From Sipunculus nudus (Eukaryota; Annelida; Sipuncula; Golfingiida; Sipunculidae), in contig CM049313.1 in assembly GCA_026874595.1 (NCBI GenBank), positions 21,407,508 through 21,471,507 on the forward strand: 64,000 nucleotides of DNA. The letters run 5' to 3'. Position 1 is the first letter of the stretch; each line of letters begins with the position of its first letter. The position numbers and the translations under genes were made by a program. Below, piece by piece: positions 1-11,385 of the stretch. Below the pieces are notes generated by a model, which worked only from the letters and a program-made list of their open reading frames with translations, was not told where the DNA came from and did no database searches.

Positions 1-1008
1 ATGTTATCATTTTACAAAAAATGTCTGTATGAGTGGTCTGATTATGTAACAGTGATTCCAGAGTCAGCAGAAGAAGTTAGAATACAGTCACTCTGGAACA
101 TTTCTTTCTTAAAGATAAATAGTAAGTCATTTCATTACCCTTCTCTTGATTTTCATAATATTAAAACAGTTGGAGACCTGATGACTGTAACAGGTAACCT
201 TTATACCTGGAATGAGTTACAGAGGGCTTATATCCAGCTATATCAGTAAGAGAATTTATGCCATGGAGGTCAATTGTTGATGCAGTACCAAAGGATTGGA
301 TTGAAAGAGTAAAATCAAAGGCTCCTGGGCAGTTAGAAACTGTAATGAAAGATGGATGTGATTTTATTCAAAAAATTGGTGGAATATGCAACCCTTTAAA
401 ATAAGACTCAAGGGCAGTGTACAAAGTATTGATTAAACAAATATTAGTACCACCTGCAAAAGAAAACAACTGGGTTAAAACCACAAATATATGTCCAGAA
501 GACTTGAAACAATTTTATATTTTAATACATCAAACTTTCTTGGATATGTACGGCAGAGAGTTTCAGTTCAAAGTGATACATAATTATTTACCAGTTAACT
601 ATTGGTTACATAAATGGAAATTGTCTGATACTCCACGCTGTTCGTATTGTCATATTGAATATGAGACTATTACACATCTCTTTTTTGAATGTTTTGTCTC
701 AAAGAAACCTATATTTTATAATACAATCGTGGTTGGAATCAGAAGGTATTATACTGCCGTGTATTTGTAGGAAAACTGTTTTATTAGGAGTATTACCAGG
801 GACAGAAAATTGTTTAATCAATCAAATTATATTGACGTATAAATTTACTCTATATTTTAATAGAAAAGAACATGGAGTCGACCTTTTTGCAGATTTCGTT
901 CGTAGAATAATATCTGTACAAAACACTGAGTATACTATTGCACAAAGTAAAGATAAAATGTCTTTACATGTGAAGAAATGGAACAAGATGTTACCTCATT
1001 TGCACTGA
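1..1008 (+). pseudogene. LINE ORF2 C-terminal fragment, frameshifted
   Basis: Three overlapping reading frames together give the usual C-terminus of a LINE ORF2 protein, downstream of the reverse transcriptase domain. Frame 1 (to 249) holds the W-N-I-S...K-I-N-S-K segment followed by a V-G-D-L block. Frame 3 (246-770) carries a P-K-D-W block, an in-frame TAA at 402-404, and then the zinc-binding-like motif P-R-C-S-Y-C-H...E...I-T-H-L-F-F-E-C near 630-700. Frame 1 resumes at about 735 (S-W-L-E-S-E-G) and continues through L-L-G-V-L-P-G and a Y-K-F-T-L-Y-F block to the stop near 1008. Two frameshifts and one stop make it non-functional. Such a protein would have nicked and reverse-transcribed target DNA. 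The match to the family is by motif order, not by a search. Confidence 0.75.
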
Positions 1009-1830
1009 TTAGTCATCAATTTGAAACTAATGTAATGAATGTTTATGTATGTATATATGTATGTAAATATATATGTATATATATATGTATGTGTATTTAT
1101 ATATGTTTGTGTGCATATATATACGTGTGTATATGGGAGCATGATTTAATATGCATATGTAGATGTTTGAAGGTGCTCATACACTAATTTAGATTTGAAG
1201 CACCTTGATGGATATACTATTTTTTTTTACATAGATGAACGCAGGTCCCTACGGTTCCATATCAAATTTGTATTAATTATTGTTGAGTAATGCACTGTAA
1301 ATAAGAATACGTGCATAATTCATTGATTTTGTATTCCACAGACCACTTTCAATATTATTCAGCATGTGTTTCTCTGTACCTGTAACTTGTGTGTAATATG
1401 TACTGTGACGCTTAATTGTTTTGTTCGAAGTTCAGTTATGTATTGTTCGTGTATCTCATTGTTTAGGTGATGTTTCTGTTGTGTAAATACATATCAAGAG
1501 TGGATTTGAGGAAAATATAGTTTATTTTAAGTATATATATGTTATGGCTCTTGTGAGCTATTCCACTCAGTCATTTTGGGACAGACTCGGCACTGCTGTT
1601 AACGAGGGTGGCTTGCTCTCTCACTGCATCTAGCAGTGCTGTCGGGCAGCTTTGCCGATGCTCGTCCTGATGGGACTAGGTGGACAGACTGACCCCAGTA
1701 TATGTTAAAATTACACTATTATATGTAAACAACACGTTCTGTGTATGTGTGCTGTGCCTTTGTAAATGTCATGTGAATTGTATTATTATCCTTGTTGTAT
1801 TACTTTCTTGTGAGAATAAAAAAAATAATT
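1..1830 (+). mobile_element. 3' end of a non-LTR (LINE) retrotransposon
   Basis: The left edge cuts into a LINE. The first kilobase is a decayed ORF2 C-terminus (separate entry). After it comes an untranslated tail of about 800 bases with a TA/TG-rich tract at about 1040-1140. An AATAAA signal at 1815-1820 runs into an A-rich stretch, which I take as the element's 3' end. The tail was chosen because no other repeat boundary lies between the last stop at about 1008 and the A-rich run. The 5' part lies outside the window. The copy is a dead, frameshifted insertion. Clade assignment (L1/Tx1-like) is inference from the layout of the C-terminal domain. Confidence 0.72.
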
Positions 1831-1983
1831 ATATGAACCGTCTTGCATATTTTGTTCATCCCTTTCAGTCAAATAGTATAGTGCCTCGATAATTGTCATA
1901 AGAGATTTTATATAAAGTATATCCCTTTCTTCACTGTGGCAGAAAATGTAGAGTCACCTCTTGGTTAATGGACAGTTAGCCCC

Positions 1984-2106
1984 TTTTCCATGATCGCGTT
2001 TCTGCGTGCGTTTTTTTTCCGCGCGCGGAAAAGTCGCGCGATTGATTTTCCGCGCGGGTATGGTCCGGAAACTCGATCATGGAAAATGTGCCTTAGTCGC
2101 GACTAA
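1984..2106. repeat. CpG-rich nested palindrome
   Basis: Three inverted repeats are packed together. The outer arms 1984-1996 (TTTTCCATGATCG) and 2074-2086 are exact reverse complements, and the match extends inward with mismatches. Inside is a perfect 18-bp palindrome at 2015-2032 (TTTTCCGCGCGCGGAAAA). Just outside is a perfect 14-bp palindrome at 2093-2106 (TTAGTCGCGACTAA). The block is GC-rich and CpG-dense in AT-rich surroundings. It could be a small fold-back MITE or a cruciform-forming site; no target-site duplication is clear. Confidence 0.6.
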
Positions 2107-2756
2107 CATCTTTTTCACTTCGATGAGTTATGTTACAGTTTCCATTACAAGATGTAATTGGTAACTTTTAATTATTTATTTATTTTTTACTCTCATTTGG
2201 GCCGCCAAACCCAATTTTTTCGTACCTAGAACTCGGCCTAATATGCCATTATGCCATTATTTAGGATATGGGCACCTGAACACATGGCCGTATTATATTA
2301 GCTTGAGACATTTGATGTTCTTATTTAAGGGGATGCTGAGTGGAGTAATCATGAGGGTTAAAGTTTTGTCTCACACTTATGCCCCCCGTATAGCAAAATC
2401 CTTGATCCGCCACCGACATAGTCAGAACAACCGTTCCAAGACATTAAACAAACAAATGTGCTGCTTCGACTGCAAAAGAAAGTTCTACAGACTCGAGGGC
2501 AATATGAGAAGTAAACAAATATAATTGATGACAAAATACTCAGATCGCTGCTACATGCCAGGTGGGATACGAAAAAGGGACCACAGTTCTTGAATCGATG
2601 CATATGAACAGTGCGAAGATTAGTCCTATTAAATAATACTATGTACGAGTCCTTTGTAAGGACTTTGCAAAATCACCGATTAATGTTAAAGGCAAAGGTA
2701 CGGGGTTTATAGTCTTCTATTACCGCTGTAGTCGCAGTCTAAGCCGACTTTTAACA
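2107..2756. other. Gene-less stretch with a hAT-like MITE fragment
   Basis: No convincing exon. At 2381-2412 the minus strand reads GGCGGATCAAGGATTTT followed by a run of G. This matches half of the intact MITE at 10985-11078 and is probably a remnant of the same family. The rest looks like unique AT-rich sequence. Confidence 0.4.
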
Positions 2757-3041
2757 CTTTGTCTTCCTGGTCTGTCGGGCCTGTTCATTCTTGTTTGTTT
2801 TTTTTTCGGCTCCCTGGGGAGCATACAACCCAAGCAGCCATTACAGACGCTAGAAGGTTATTCGTTCTACATTTCCCTGCCACCCATGGCCACTACTCAT
2901 ATACTCCTGGGTCGAGTGAGCGCACCCTTGTGGTTAAGACTTTGGCCAGGAGTCTGAGCGAAAACGGCGATCTGAACGGGACGCGAACCCACAACCTCCG
3001 GTCAGAGGTCCCGCGCCCCTACCATTACGCCACCACGCTCC
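2757..3041 (-). mobile_element. tRNA-derived SINE
   Basis: On the minus strand the sequence starts GGAGCGTGGTGGCG and carries an A box TGGCGTAATGG (3022-3032) and a B box GGTTCGCGTCC (2979-2989), spaced as in a tRNA. About 220 bases of non-tRNA body follow, with an A-rich run near 2797-2806. The spacing between boxes and the extra body indicate a SINE rather than a working tRNA gene. Transcription would have been by RNA polymerase III. The anticodon arm does not fold cleanly. The body contains a GGCCATGGGTGGCAGGGAAA-like segment that may be a shared SINE core, which I could not confirm. Confidence 0.65.
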
Positions 3042-3439
3042 ACAAAATATCTGGGGACTTGTCCCTAACGAAAAAAAAATACTGAGCACACGAAAAACGG
3101 GACGACTCCATAGAATATTGTGGGTGTGGCCTAAAAAGGCGTCTGATATATTATTCTTTCTTAGCGTTAAGTGAGTAACGTTAGATCAGATGAGAGTGCC
3201 TCAATATCTTAACCGATGCTCATCAAGGCTTGACAAACAGGCTAACCCATCACCTATATAAACTCAATAACAGACGCTTAGCTGTCATATATTTTTTAAT
3301 ATAACTTCAGTATTCAGACATACTTGTTTTGGGAGCTTTTTTTAACATTTTATAACGAAAAGCCTATGGCGTGTTGTTGGGACTTTCTAATAAGTGTGGG
3401 TGAAAGATAACCATAGTAAAAATGCTATGTTACTATTTA

Positions 3440-4030
3440 GGCTTAAGGGTTTCAGGTTTCACGCGTACGGGCTGGGAATAATTGAGGTTTTACAACCTGT
3501 CGTAAAACAGGGTGAATATCCGAGGTTCTCTTGAGGATTCACAGTTTCGTTTCGCTCAGTTTGCTCAGAATCGGACCCACAAGAATACGACTTGGTTATA
3601 GGGTTTGTGGACTTCATAATCGGACACCCAGAATGCACCGGGGCTTCTAAATACACCAGCGGTGTAGGTATAAATGAATTTCAGAGGGTACAGGGTAGTT
3701 CGTTCAGATATGTTTGACGAGGAATGTTTCAAGGTAAATTACATAAACATGTATGTTTTTGTGGTAAGTCTCATTAAGTAATATTTTGTAAGCGTATTCG
3801 CAAGTGAAATGTATACAGAAGGTGTTTTCTTGAAAATTAACATATTTTGATTTAAAGTTTGACAGTTGAGACAAGAAGTCCTGGCCGGCCCACACTGACT
3901 GGCTAGAAGAGATTCGGTTTGAGTAGAGATGACCACTGGCGGAAAGGCGCGTTTTGCCTAATTGACTCTATCGGGGTTCAAACCATTGACCTTCCGCTTT
4001 GAGGTCAGACGCCTTAACCGTTTGAGTTTA
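3440..4030 (-). mobile_element. tRNA-headed interspersed element, copy 1
   Basis: The minus strand begins with a degenerate tRNA head: an A-box region TCAAACGGTTAAGG at 4012-4025 and a B box GGTTTGAACCC at 3974-3984. The body matches the segment at 25040-26010 (for example AGGGTTTGTGG and ACCAGCGG near 3600-3660, and AATGTA.ACAGAAGGTGTTT near 3810-3825). The end near 3450-3510 matches 47880-47945 (TTTCAGGTTT...GGGAATAAT...ACCTGTCGT). A reverse-oriented partial copy lies at 53760-53925. These shared blocks define one family. Boundaries are approximate. Confidence 0.55.
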
Positions 4031-5874
4031 TCCTAACCCTTGCCAGCTTCTTTTACTATGCATAGATAATATACAGTATTCGTCTGATAATAAATCAAGT
4101 TTTCGATGTTTCCTTAAAAAGTTGACAGGATAAGTATTCCGCCTAAAGTGCGCAGAAGTTGGGAAATCAATTAACAAAATCAACTTAATTTGGAATGAAT
4201 GCCATAAAGTAAATCCAGAAACATATATCAAACCGAAAAAGGAATACCTTCTGTCAAATTTACATGAAAGATAGTAAAAGGAAAAAAATACATAAGAACA
4301 AGCTTTATTGAAAGATATATTGTGGCGCAAGTGTAAATCAATTTGAACTTCTGACGTTTTCCTAATTGGTGTTGGTATGGAAATAAGTGTCTACTAAGCG
4401 TGGCACATTATTGTGGCTTCTTTCCTTTTGTCAGTGACGAGTAACCGACCTACCCTAGAAGCAGAGAAAAACAATTCAAAGCCATGAAATAGTTAGAGCG
4501 TGAGAGAATGACTTCATGCGAGTTGGAGTAGAGAAAGAATTGGCCGACACGCACAAGGGAAATATATAGAACACCATCTGGTCTCAGTGGAAAAACCAAG
4601 TAATTTTTTTCGGCAGCAATGGTCCTGATTGCATATTTACGAGTGGCACAGAGGCAACTGAAGAACGCCTGCTTCCTGTACGCGGAAGATTGACTCTCAG
4701 AATAGGGAACCCGTACTTCAACTTTCAGTATGTCTTACTGAGGTGTCTGTTAAACTAGTTTTTTTTTGGTTTCCACGTGATGCACGCTTTCCCCTTTTTT
4801 TCTGAATCGAAGTCCTTTTTTGTTAAGACGTGCCCTGCTTGGATTGTATGACATGGAACGTCTTTGTAAATTATCAAAAAACAAAACAGCTTAGGCAAAA
4901 CCGTTTTAACAATAATTAATGTTAATCAGATTTTCATAGGGATAAAGCACCAATGCGCAAATTAATTTATTTCGTAGGGATAGTGTATTCTATAATTGTA
5001 TAACTGTTGCAAAACAAGGTACACTTTCCGTTAACATTCTCATACCTGAAAGCTGCATCCGACTAGTTGCGTTGTGCCAATATTCCCACTTTTTTTTAAC
5101 GAAATTTGAGTTAGAAAAGAAAATTCACTAGTCCCCGATTCATGCGGGAAAGACATGTAGATAAAATTGTAACCATGGTCATTATTGTATCACAAGAAAC
5201 ATTCTCTTTATAGAATTATAATTAGTATGTAGATGGTATAAAATCCTACTCGGCATCGGTTGTAAAATCAAACTTGATGATTGAAAGTTAAAAAACGACA
5301 GATGATCGGGTATTTATCGATTATTTTATACACATCAATATTACCGTGAAATATGCTGTATAGAATTATATATCTAATATATTGACCGAGCAAATTAAAT
5401 CTAACGTGTAAATCCCGCTGAAAGGGCAAGGTGAAAGGTTAAGTCTTAATGGTGTTCGCCGGCCTGGGCCCCATCTTTCTTATACATCTGACAAAGTATT
5501 GGTATTTTACCGGGATAACATGACCAATCATTGAAAAAATCGATTAATTTGCTCACTACTGGTAGATATTCTTATTGCAAAAACCGTTTAGTGCGGACTA
5601 GACTTATCTCAATGTTAACAAAAAAGCACACTTCTACCTAGCAGTGTGTTATAGTCATTGTACTATAGGCTGTTTAAGTGTGAGGGCAAAAGGAATCAAG
5701 TGTAGCATCATTGACCATGAAAAGTGCACAATATGATTATAATAGCTAGTACGTTTTCCAATATCAAAATATTGCTTAAAAATACTGTTCTGTTTCTGTG
5801 TGTTTCTTTAACAAAACCGTATTTTTTTTCTGCGCACATATATTTTTTTCTGTTCTAATGCGTATTTTACCTGA
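4031..5874. other. Gene-less AT-rich stretch
   Basis: No feature is assigned. An open stretch at about 4577-4756 on the plus strand has a protein-like composition and a possible acceptor near 4590, but at this length it can arise by chance. The remainder is AT-rich with no repeat that I could match inside the window. Confidence 0.4.
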
Positions 5875-6147
5875 AATATTACCGTCCGGCTTATATATTG
5901 CCAAATCGATCGTGCCTCTGACGGAATCAAGTTTCTCTACAAGTATTGTTTCGGAATCCGTACGAACTTCCACGAAGAAATACAAAAAACTTATAACGTT
6001 ATTACAGTTTTTCCAAAGAAGGACTATGTGAAAGCATTTGCAGATTATATCCAGGCCCGTGACACTTCAATGGCGAGCGTGCCCTTCCCGCAGATCAACC
6101 AAGGCTTAGAATCGTTGAAGCACTTCATTTCCGCGCCGGAAGCCTGA
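5875..6147 (+). CDS. Candidate terminal coding exon, unknown protein
   Basis: A frame on the plus strand is open for 90 codons from 5875 to a TGA at 6145-6147. Its composition changes from the AT-rich flanks to a mix with frequent C or G in third positions. The product reads as a soluble, mixed-charge protein with aromatic clusters (for example KFLYKYCFG, then FPKKDYVKAFADYIQARD, then a P-F-P-Q-I-N-Q-G block) and has no membrane segment. I do not recognise the family. No AG acceptor exists between 5765 and the AAG at about 5929, so the true exon may begin there (TTTCTCTAC...) with the upstream part open by chance. After the TGA the frame stays open to 6280, so a decayed longer gene is possible. 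Length alone is not significant. Confidence 0.32.
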   Translation, partial: NITVRLIYCQIDRASDGIKFLYKYCFGIRTNFHEEIQKTYNVITVFPKKDYVKAFADYIQARDTSMASVPFPQINQGLESLKHFISAPEA

Positions 6148-7137
6148 AGCAATGTCTTAAGCTGTACAAATGGAGACCGCGCCCTGCTACGAACGGGGTA
6201 CTCTGACATTAAACATTTCTACAGATCACGGCAGATTTTCCGTACAGAACGGGACAAATTCCGTCTGATCTCAAGCAGATGAAAACATCAGATCAAGTAA
6301 AGGTCTTTCTTGTATAAACACAAGTCCTTTATTTTACTTGATTATTGGACAAACAGAGGAAAGTTAGGAGATTAATTTGGAGCATTACCTTTATTCAATA
6401 TACCATTTGATAATATCTAGGTCACTCGGAGAAATATCTCGGTTCACTCCATCCTCCATTGAAGATACATTTATATTTTATCACTAATCTGTAAATTTCC
6501 TTCACGTTACTAAACGGAAACATGATATGCAGATATAATTTTAGTCATTACGACTAATAGTTAATGTAACGTACATGGTTACAGACGTTGATCAGCGGCG
6601 CACTCAGAGGTGAGATAATCTGACCCGTCTGACGGACCACCTGATATCAGTCTAGCCGGGACTTGATATCATATTAATGGTTACGTTGACTTTATTCTGA
6701 ACCACTCAGGGCTGTAGGAAGGCGACAATAGACGCTGGGTATGGTTTTATATTTACCACATAAATAATTCTGAAGACATTGCCCGAACAATACAGAAACG
6801 AATAGACATGCAAGTAAATTGCTGCTTTTTCGCGCCACTCAGCTGGGCGCGAGAGAGAAAAATGGAATCAAGGCAATGTCTGGTGATCTGTCTTGAAACA
6901 GCGGCACCTGATAAGTCTTGTCACAGTTTTCTATGAACTGCACAGAGTTACATGGACAGGATCAAAGCCAATGCCAAACGCAATACTGGCATATCTTTAT
7001 TCAAAGCAAATTCGGCATGTGCAAATCCTAAAAGTAACTTTTGATAAAACGTTTCGATGGATTAGGTCTGGAACATCAAGGAAAAAATCTGCAATAAATC
7101 AGTTTTCCCTTGAATTTGTTCTGTACTACCTGAAACA
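6148..7137. other. Gene-less stretch
   Basis: The first 130 bases continue the open frame of the preceding candidate exon and contain an ATTAAA at about 6211, a possible poly(A) signal. After that I see only AT-rich sequence with short chance ORFs. Confidence 0.4.
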
Positions 7138-7250
7138 AATTGTTACACTTTAGCACCCTTGCCATTTTAATATTTTTTTTTCAATTATGTTAACATTAAA
7201 CATGTATTCAGGTAATTCAGTAATTATATATAATAACAGACTATATCTAA
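7138..7250 (+). repeat. Dispersed repeat, partner of 11283-11385
   Basis: About 100 bases are shared with 11283-11385: ATTGTTACACTTTAGCACCC / ATTGTCACACTTATGCACCC, then a nearly identical TTAACATTAAACATGTATTC block and GTAATTATATATAATAACAG. It is probably a short interspersed element. It sits outside the duplication at 10345-12181, whereas its partner sits at the junction of that duplication. Confidence 0.6.
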
Positions 7251-8097
7251 ATAATTAATACGGAGTTGTTTTTTTTCTAGATAGAGCGTCCGTCTCTGTT
7301 ATACAGAGGCGGAGAGCACTGCATGCATTCGTGTGGTACCCTGTCTGATATTACTAAATGTCCGTCCTTTGGCCAAATTACCAAACATAATCTAGCTAAC
7401 ATACCCTTAACAACGAGTCCTTACTTGTTTTCTTGCTCAAATAAGAAAATAAAACATATAATCCAGGTGCAAAGTTCAGAAGCGATGCTCGCAGGTTTCT
7501 AACCAAACATGACATGTTGCTTTAGGGTCAAGGACACAGGGAGAAGCCAGTTCATAGTCCTTCCTCTGATTGGCTGTTAGGTTTCAGGCTCATACATCAT
7601 GGACATCGAACTTAATTCCAAGCATAAGATTTACTGCCTGGTCCCTAAAATAGTGCCATCTAGTGAATAAAACAGAAAGTGCAAGCAAAACAATGGTTCC
7701 AAGCGGGGCCAGTAGCATCCTGCAAAATTTCTCGTTTTCACTTATTAGAAATGGTTCACACACCCAGTAAAGACCCACGTTTGTTTATTTTAAGCTTATT
7801 ATCTGATTTATCTAAATTTCTGTGTCCTCGCTCGCACACCAATATTTTCAATAGAGTGCTCGTAAGCCTCACTGGGAGGCTTACTAAGTAAGCTAGGTTT
7901 TTTTCTAAACCGCCCTGACCACGGTTTACCTGCTTCCGTTCTGATTTGACTCCAAATTCGGCAGACATATCGGTGGTGTGCTATTCTAGGACAAGTTTGT
8001 TTTATTTCCGGGACTATGCCATATTAAGCTGAATTATTAATAATTGTAATATTTTCACATTAGGTGCCCCTATTTCTTTTGTGCTGTATGGTCCTCC
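7251..8097. other. Gene-less stretch with a short hairpin
   Basis: There is a perfect hairpin at 7862-7884 (GTAAGCCTC, loop of 5, GAGGCTTAC). On the minus strand an ATG at 7718 opens a 42-codon frame ending at 7590, starting M-L-L-A-P-L-G-T-I-V-L-L-A-L, just after a TTTTGCAG. It is too short to call. Confidence 0.35.
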
Positions 8098-9620
8098 ACG
8101 CCTGTGACGCTTTTTCAGGAGGCGCCTCAGGGATTTTCACTGGCCTGTTAAGACCGTGGCCAGAGCGCATGTCCTGCCCAAAAGACATTTCCGTGCAATA
8201 AGCGGTCAGGCGGGTCCACTATAATCCCCATTGATCCCACATATCCATTGTAACGCCTCTAAAGGAATTTTCTCTCTCAAAAGGAAGTAAGGGTTTTTAA
8301 TCAAAAGACCACATGACTCCGTTTTCAATGCGAGGCCTTTTCAGTTTGGTCAACACTGGGCACTTAGTCAAGTGATGTTACTACCGTTTGACAAATTTTT
8401 TATGGGTTACAGGTATGTTGATTTTTATACATTCAAAAATATAAGTAATGTGTTTTGTGAAGTTTTTTTTTTTTCATGAAGAAGCCCCACAACCTAATTA
8501 TCATTCGGGTTGGGGTGGAGTGGGGGAGGGGGGAGGGGTTCACATATATTTGTTTAGATCCGTTGTCTGTAGGGATGGTGAAACATAAAAAAATATCACC
8601 TGTATATCATTAAATTGATAACAAACTAGGATCTGAAGTCAGGGCGTACAGACCTCCATCAGAATTTCCTTCAATATATTTCATGTCTTCACGTGTGTGC
8701 GTTTCATGTGTGAACACTGTCATGCTTCAGTTACACGAGATCATTTTGCGAGTAGCAGAATAAATAAATACAAATGGGTGGCTTCCACACGTGGCAAAGA
8801 ATGGTCATTTGTTATAATGGTTTATAAGAAAATATATATTGTGGTGATTCTTATTACCCCCTAAATAAAAATGGACTATTGATATGTCATTACCCTAACC
8901 CTCTACAAATGTTCAGCAAAACATTTTCACCTGGCACGTTTTTTCAGGAGGCGACCTGTAATCCCCGCTGAACCCTGTTTCCATTATATCGCCTGTTAAG
9001 GAATTTTACTCTGTCAAAAGGAAGTAAAGATTTTAAAATTCAAGCGCGAAACACATGTCCACATGAATCTTTTAAAAGGGAGCATTTTTCCCTTGAGTGG
9101 ACACAAGAGCTGAGACCCTTTACACGATCACCGCTTTTTAGGTTTACAGGCGTGTTGATTTTTATACATTCAGAAGTATCTTTCCATGATAACCATGGTT
9201 TTAATAGTTCGGTCGATTTATTGGTTAGTTGAACATTTTTTTTTTCAAAAGGAAGCCCTGGGGGGGGGGGGGGGGGGGGGATAGCACACACTTCTAAGGG
9301 TCCCCAATCACTTGGGGGCTTTGAAACCCCCGCCAGAATCTAATAATCAGTCGTTCGTTCATACGTGCACGTTTCATGTAAAACATTGTCATGGTTCAGA
9401 AACACGGATTCACCAGGCGAGTGGCAGAACAACTGCATACGAATGGTCGGCATCTACTCGGGGACAAAGGAATAACCACATATTTGTTCCTTTTTGGAAT
9501 TGTGATAATGGCACTTAGGAAAAAAATATATTAGGGTGATTTCGATTACCTCAAAAAATGTAATGGATTACGGATGCAGTTTAACTCTACCCCTCTACAA
9601 ATTTTCAGCAAAATCTGTAT
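8098..9620 (+). repeat. Old local tandem duplication, units about 830 and 690 bp
   Basis: Unit 1 (8098-8926) and unit 2 (about 8930-9620) align along their length in the same order: TTTTTCAGGAGGCG (8111 / 8942), AATTTT.CTCT.TCAAAAGGAAGTAA, GTTGATTTTTATACATTCA (about 8417 / 9155), CGTTTCATGT and TGTCATG.TTCAG (about 8700 / 9370), and CTCTACAAAT.TTCAGCAAAA (about 8901 / 9592). Many substitutions and indels show that the event is old. Unit 2 carries a 21-G run at 9260-9280 where unit 1 has G-rich sequence at 8509-8538. No gene is seen inside. Confidence 0.7.
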
Positions 9621-10344
9621 ATAACATTTTGCGTTAATTTGCTGAATGACAATGCAACGAACCAAGGCTGAAGTGGTTTCTTTGCTAAATGCTTTCATCA
9701 AAATATATCATACTGCTTTCTTTTTATCTGGGAGAGTTGTCAATTTTGCATCAGGCCTGCTTATTCCATGACAATTTACAGTTCTTAAACCAAAAATTTA
9801 ATACTGTTGGAATATATTTTTCTAGGCCTATCTTTTTCACATTGGCAGCTATAGTTTTGCGTACAAGAGACTTCAACGGCATATGCATGTGTATACAAAT
9901 AACGCATGTGTCTGTAAACATGCCTTAGACTATACCCTCAACTGACTACATTTAATAAAAATCGTGTTTAACGATGTCGCCTGAGCTTCAAATAATACAA
10001 AGCATCTTTGATATAATTTCACTGTAGGATGCTTCTTTATACAATCATTATATCTACGATATTTCCCAAGCAATGAAGCTTTCGGACCTATGTTGTTTAT
10101 CAGGAAAAAAAATTATTTTTTGGTGTGATTTCTGGAATAGAATAATTCTTCCTTCTAATATTTTGGGGGAGGGTATTCCTCGAACATTCTAGCAGAAGTA
10201 ATCTTTATATCATTTAAGTGAAACACATGACAAAAGTTCCTGCAGAAACCTTAGGATTAAAATATGCGTCGTTTAGTTCCTGTCAGCTCATTACAAAAAT
10301 ATGCATCAGACAGAGCCGTGTATTTTCCACGGGAGCAGCTTGTA
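9621..10344. other. Gene-less AT-rich stretch
   Basis: No exon, repeat or RNA gene is recognised. Only short chance ORFs are present. Confidence 0.4.
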
Positions 10345-10984
10345 TGTTAATTAAAAGTTCAGTTGACATAGAATTTTTAAAATGGTTACATGGGTAATTT
10401 CATAATATTTGGGGACAACGACGATGAAGTTAAACAATGGAGTTTTGGATAGAATGTATACATTTGATTTTTTTTGCATTGGTCATGCCAAGGTGCACAC
10501 TGTCTTTAAAATTGCAATTAATGTGCAAAAATACAACCCTTTCTAAAACAAAAAAAAATAACACGTAAAGTAACCATAAAACAATTTATCACAATTGTTT
10601 GTTTTAAATGACTAATGCCATTTTGCCTTGCTGTATATCCGGATGCGGCAGATGAATCTTTAGGCAGATGCTTAAATGTTATACATGAGATCTGATTCTC
10701 CCATATCTCTTGTACTTAGGAATAACCTTTGAAATAATTGTGAACTACGTCATAAACAGAAGGGGAATTCAAACCATTGTCTTTAAGGTTAACAGCATAG
10801 GCTTCATATGATGTTTCCTTTATTGTCAGTGCAAGACGTCTCTCTCAACAGCAGATGCAGACGGCTCATTTGAGTGATATGTAAAACCACAGTTAAATCG
10901 TAACGTTTATCCTTTAAATCCTACTACCGCAGAGTTTCCTCTCTAACATGGGGTGACATTGACCAAACAGGTGAATCACTCACC

Positions 10985-11078
10985 AGGGGCGGATCCAGGA
11001 TTTAGGAAAAGGGGGGTCCAACCCAGGAGGACTTATGAAAATCCGGACCCCCTGGACCCCCCCCCTGGATCCGCTTCT
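10985..11078. mobile_element. Short hAT-like MITE
   Basis: A 94-bp element with inverted ends AGGGGCGGATCCAGG (10985-10999) and CCTGGATCCGCTTCT (11064-11078), matching at 13 of 15 positions. The flanks CACTCACC and GCTCACCG/TGCTCACC suggest an imperfect 8-bp target duplication, as expected for hAT elements. The matching point of the sister unit (near 12010) lacks it, which gives an internal empty-site control. Half copies lie at 2381-2412 and 40667-40703. Confidence 0.65.
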
Positions 11079-11282
11079 GCTCACCGGGCACGATTCCTCA
11101 TATAATAACTCAAATAATGGAATATCAGTGGGAGTTCAACCCCCACCTAGCCGTCAATACACGACTCAGTAAGCTAGGAAGAATGTACTTGTGTCATGGC
11201 ACAAGTCATACGCGGGAACGCACTGTGACGGCCATACATCCTATAAGATAGATGAGATAAGATAAGATAAGCCTTTATAAAA

Positions 11283-11385
11283 AATTGTCACACTTATGCA
11301 CCCCTGCCATTTTGGGTTTTTTCAATAATGTTAACATTAAACATGTATTCAAGTAATTCAGTAATTATATATAATAACAGACTAT
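11283..11385 (+). repeat. Dispersed repeat, partner of 7138-7250
   Basis: Nearly identical to 7138-7250 over TTAACATTAAACATGTATTC and the TATATAATAACAG block. It lies exactly between the two units of the tandem duplication, so it may have taken part in forming or spreading them. Confidence 0.6.

Noticed and set aside
5776-5985. Minus-strand exon ending at CAG|GTAAAAT
   Set aside because: It overlaps the plus-strand frame at 5875-6147, which is longer and has better codon composition.
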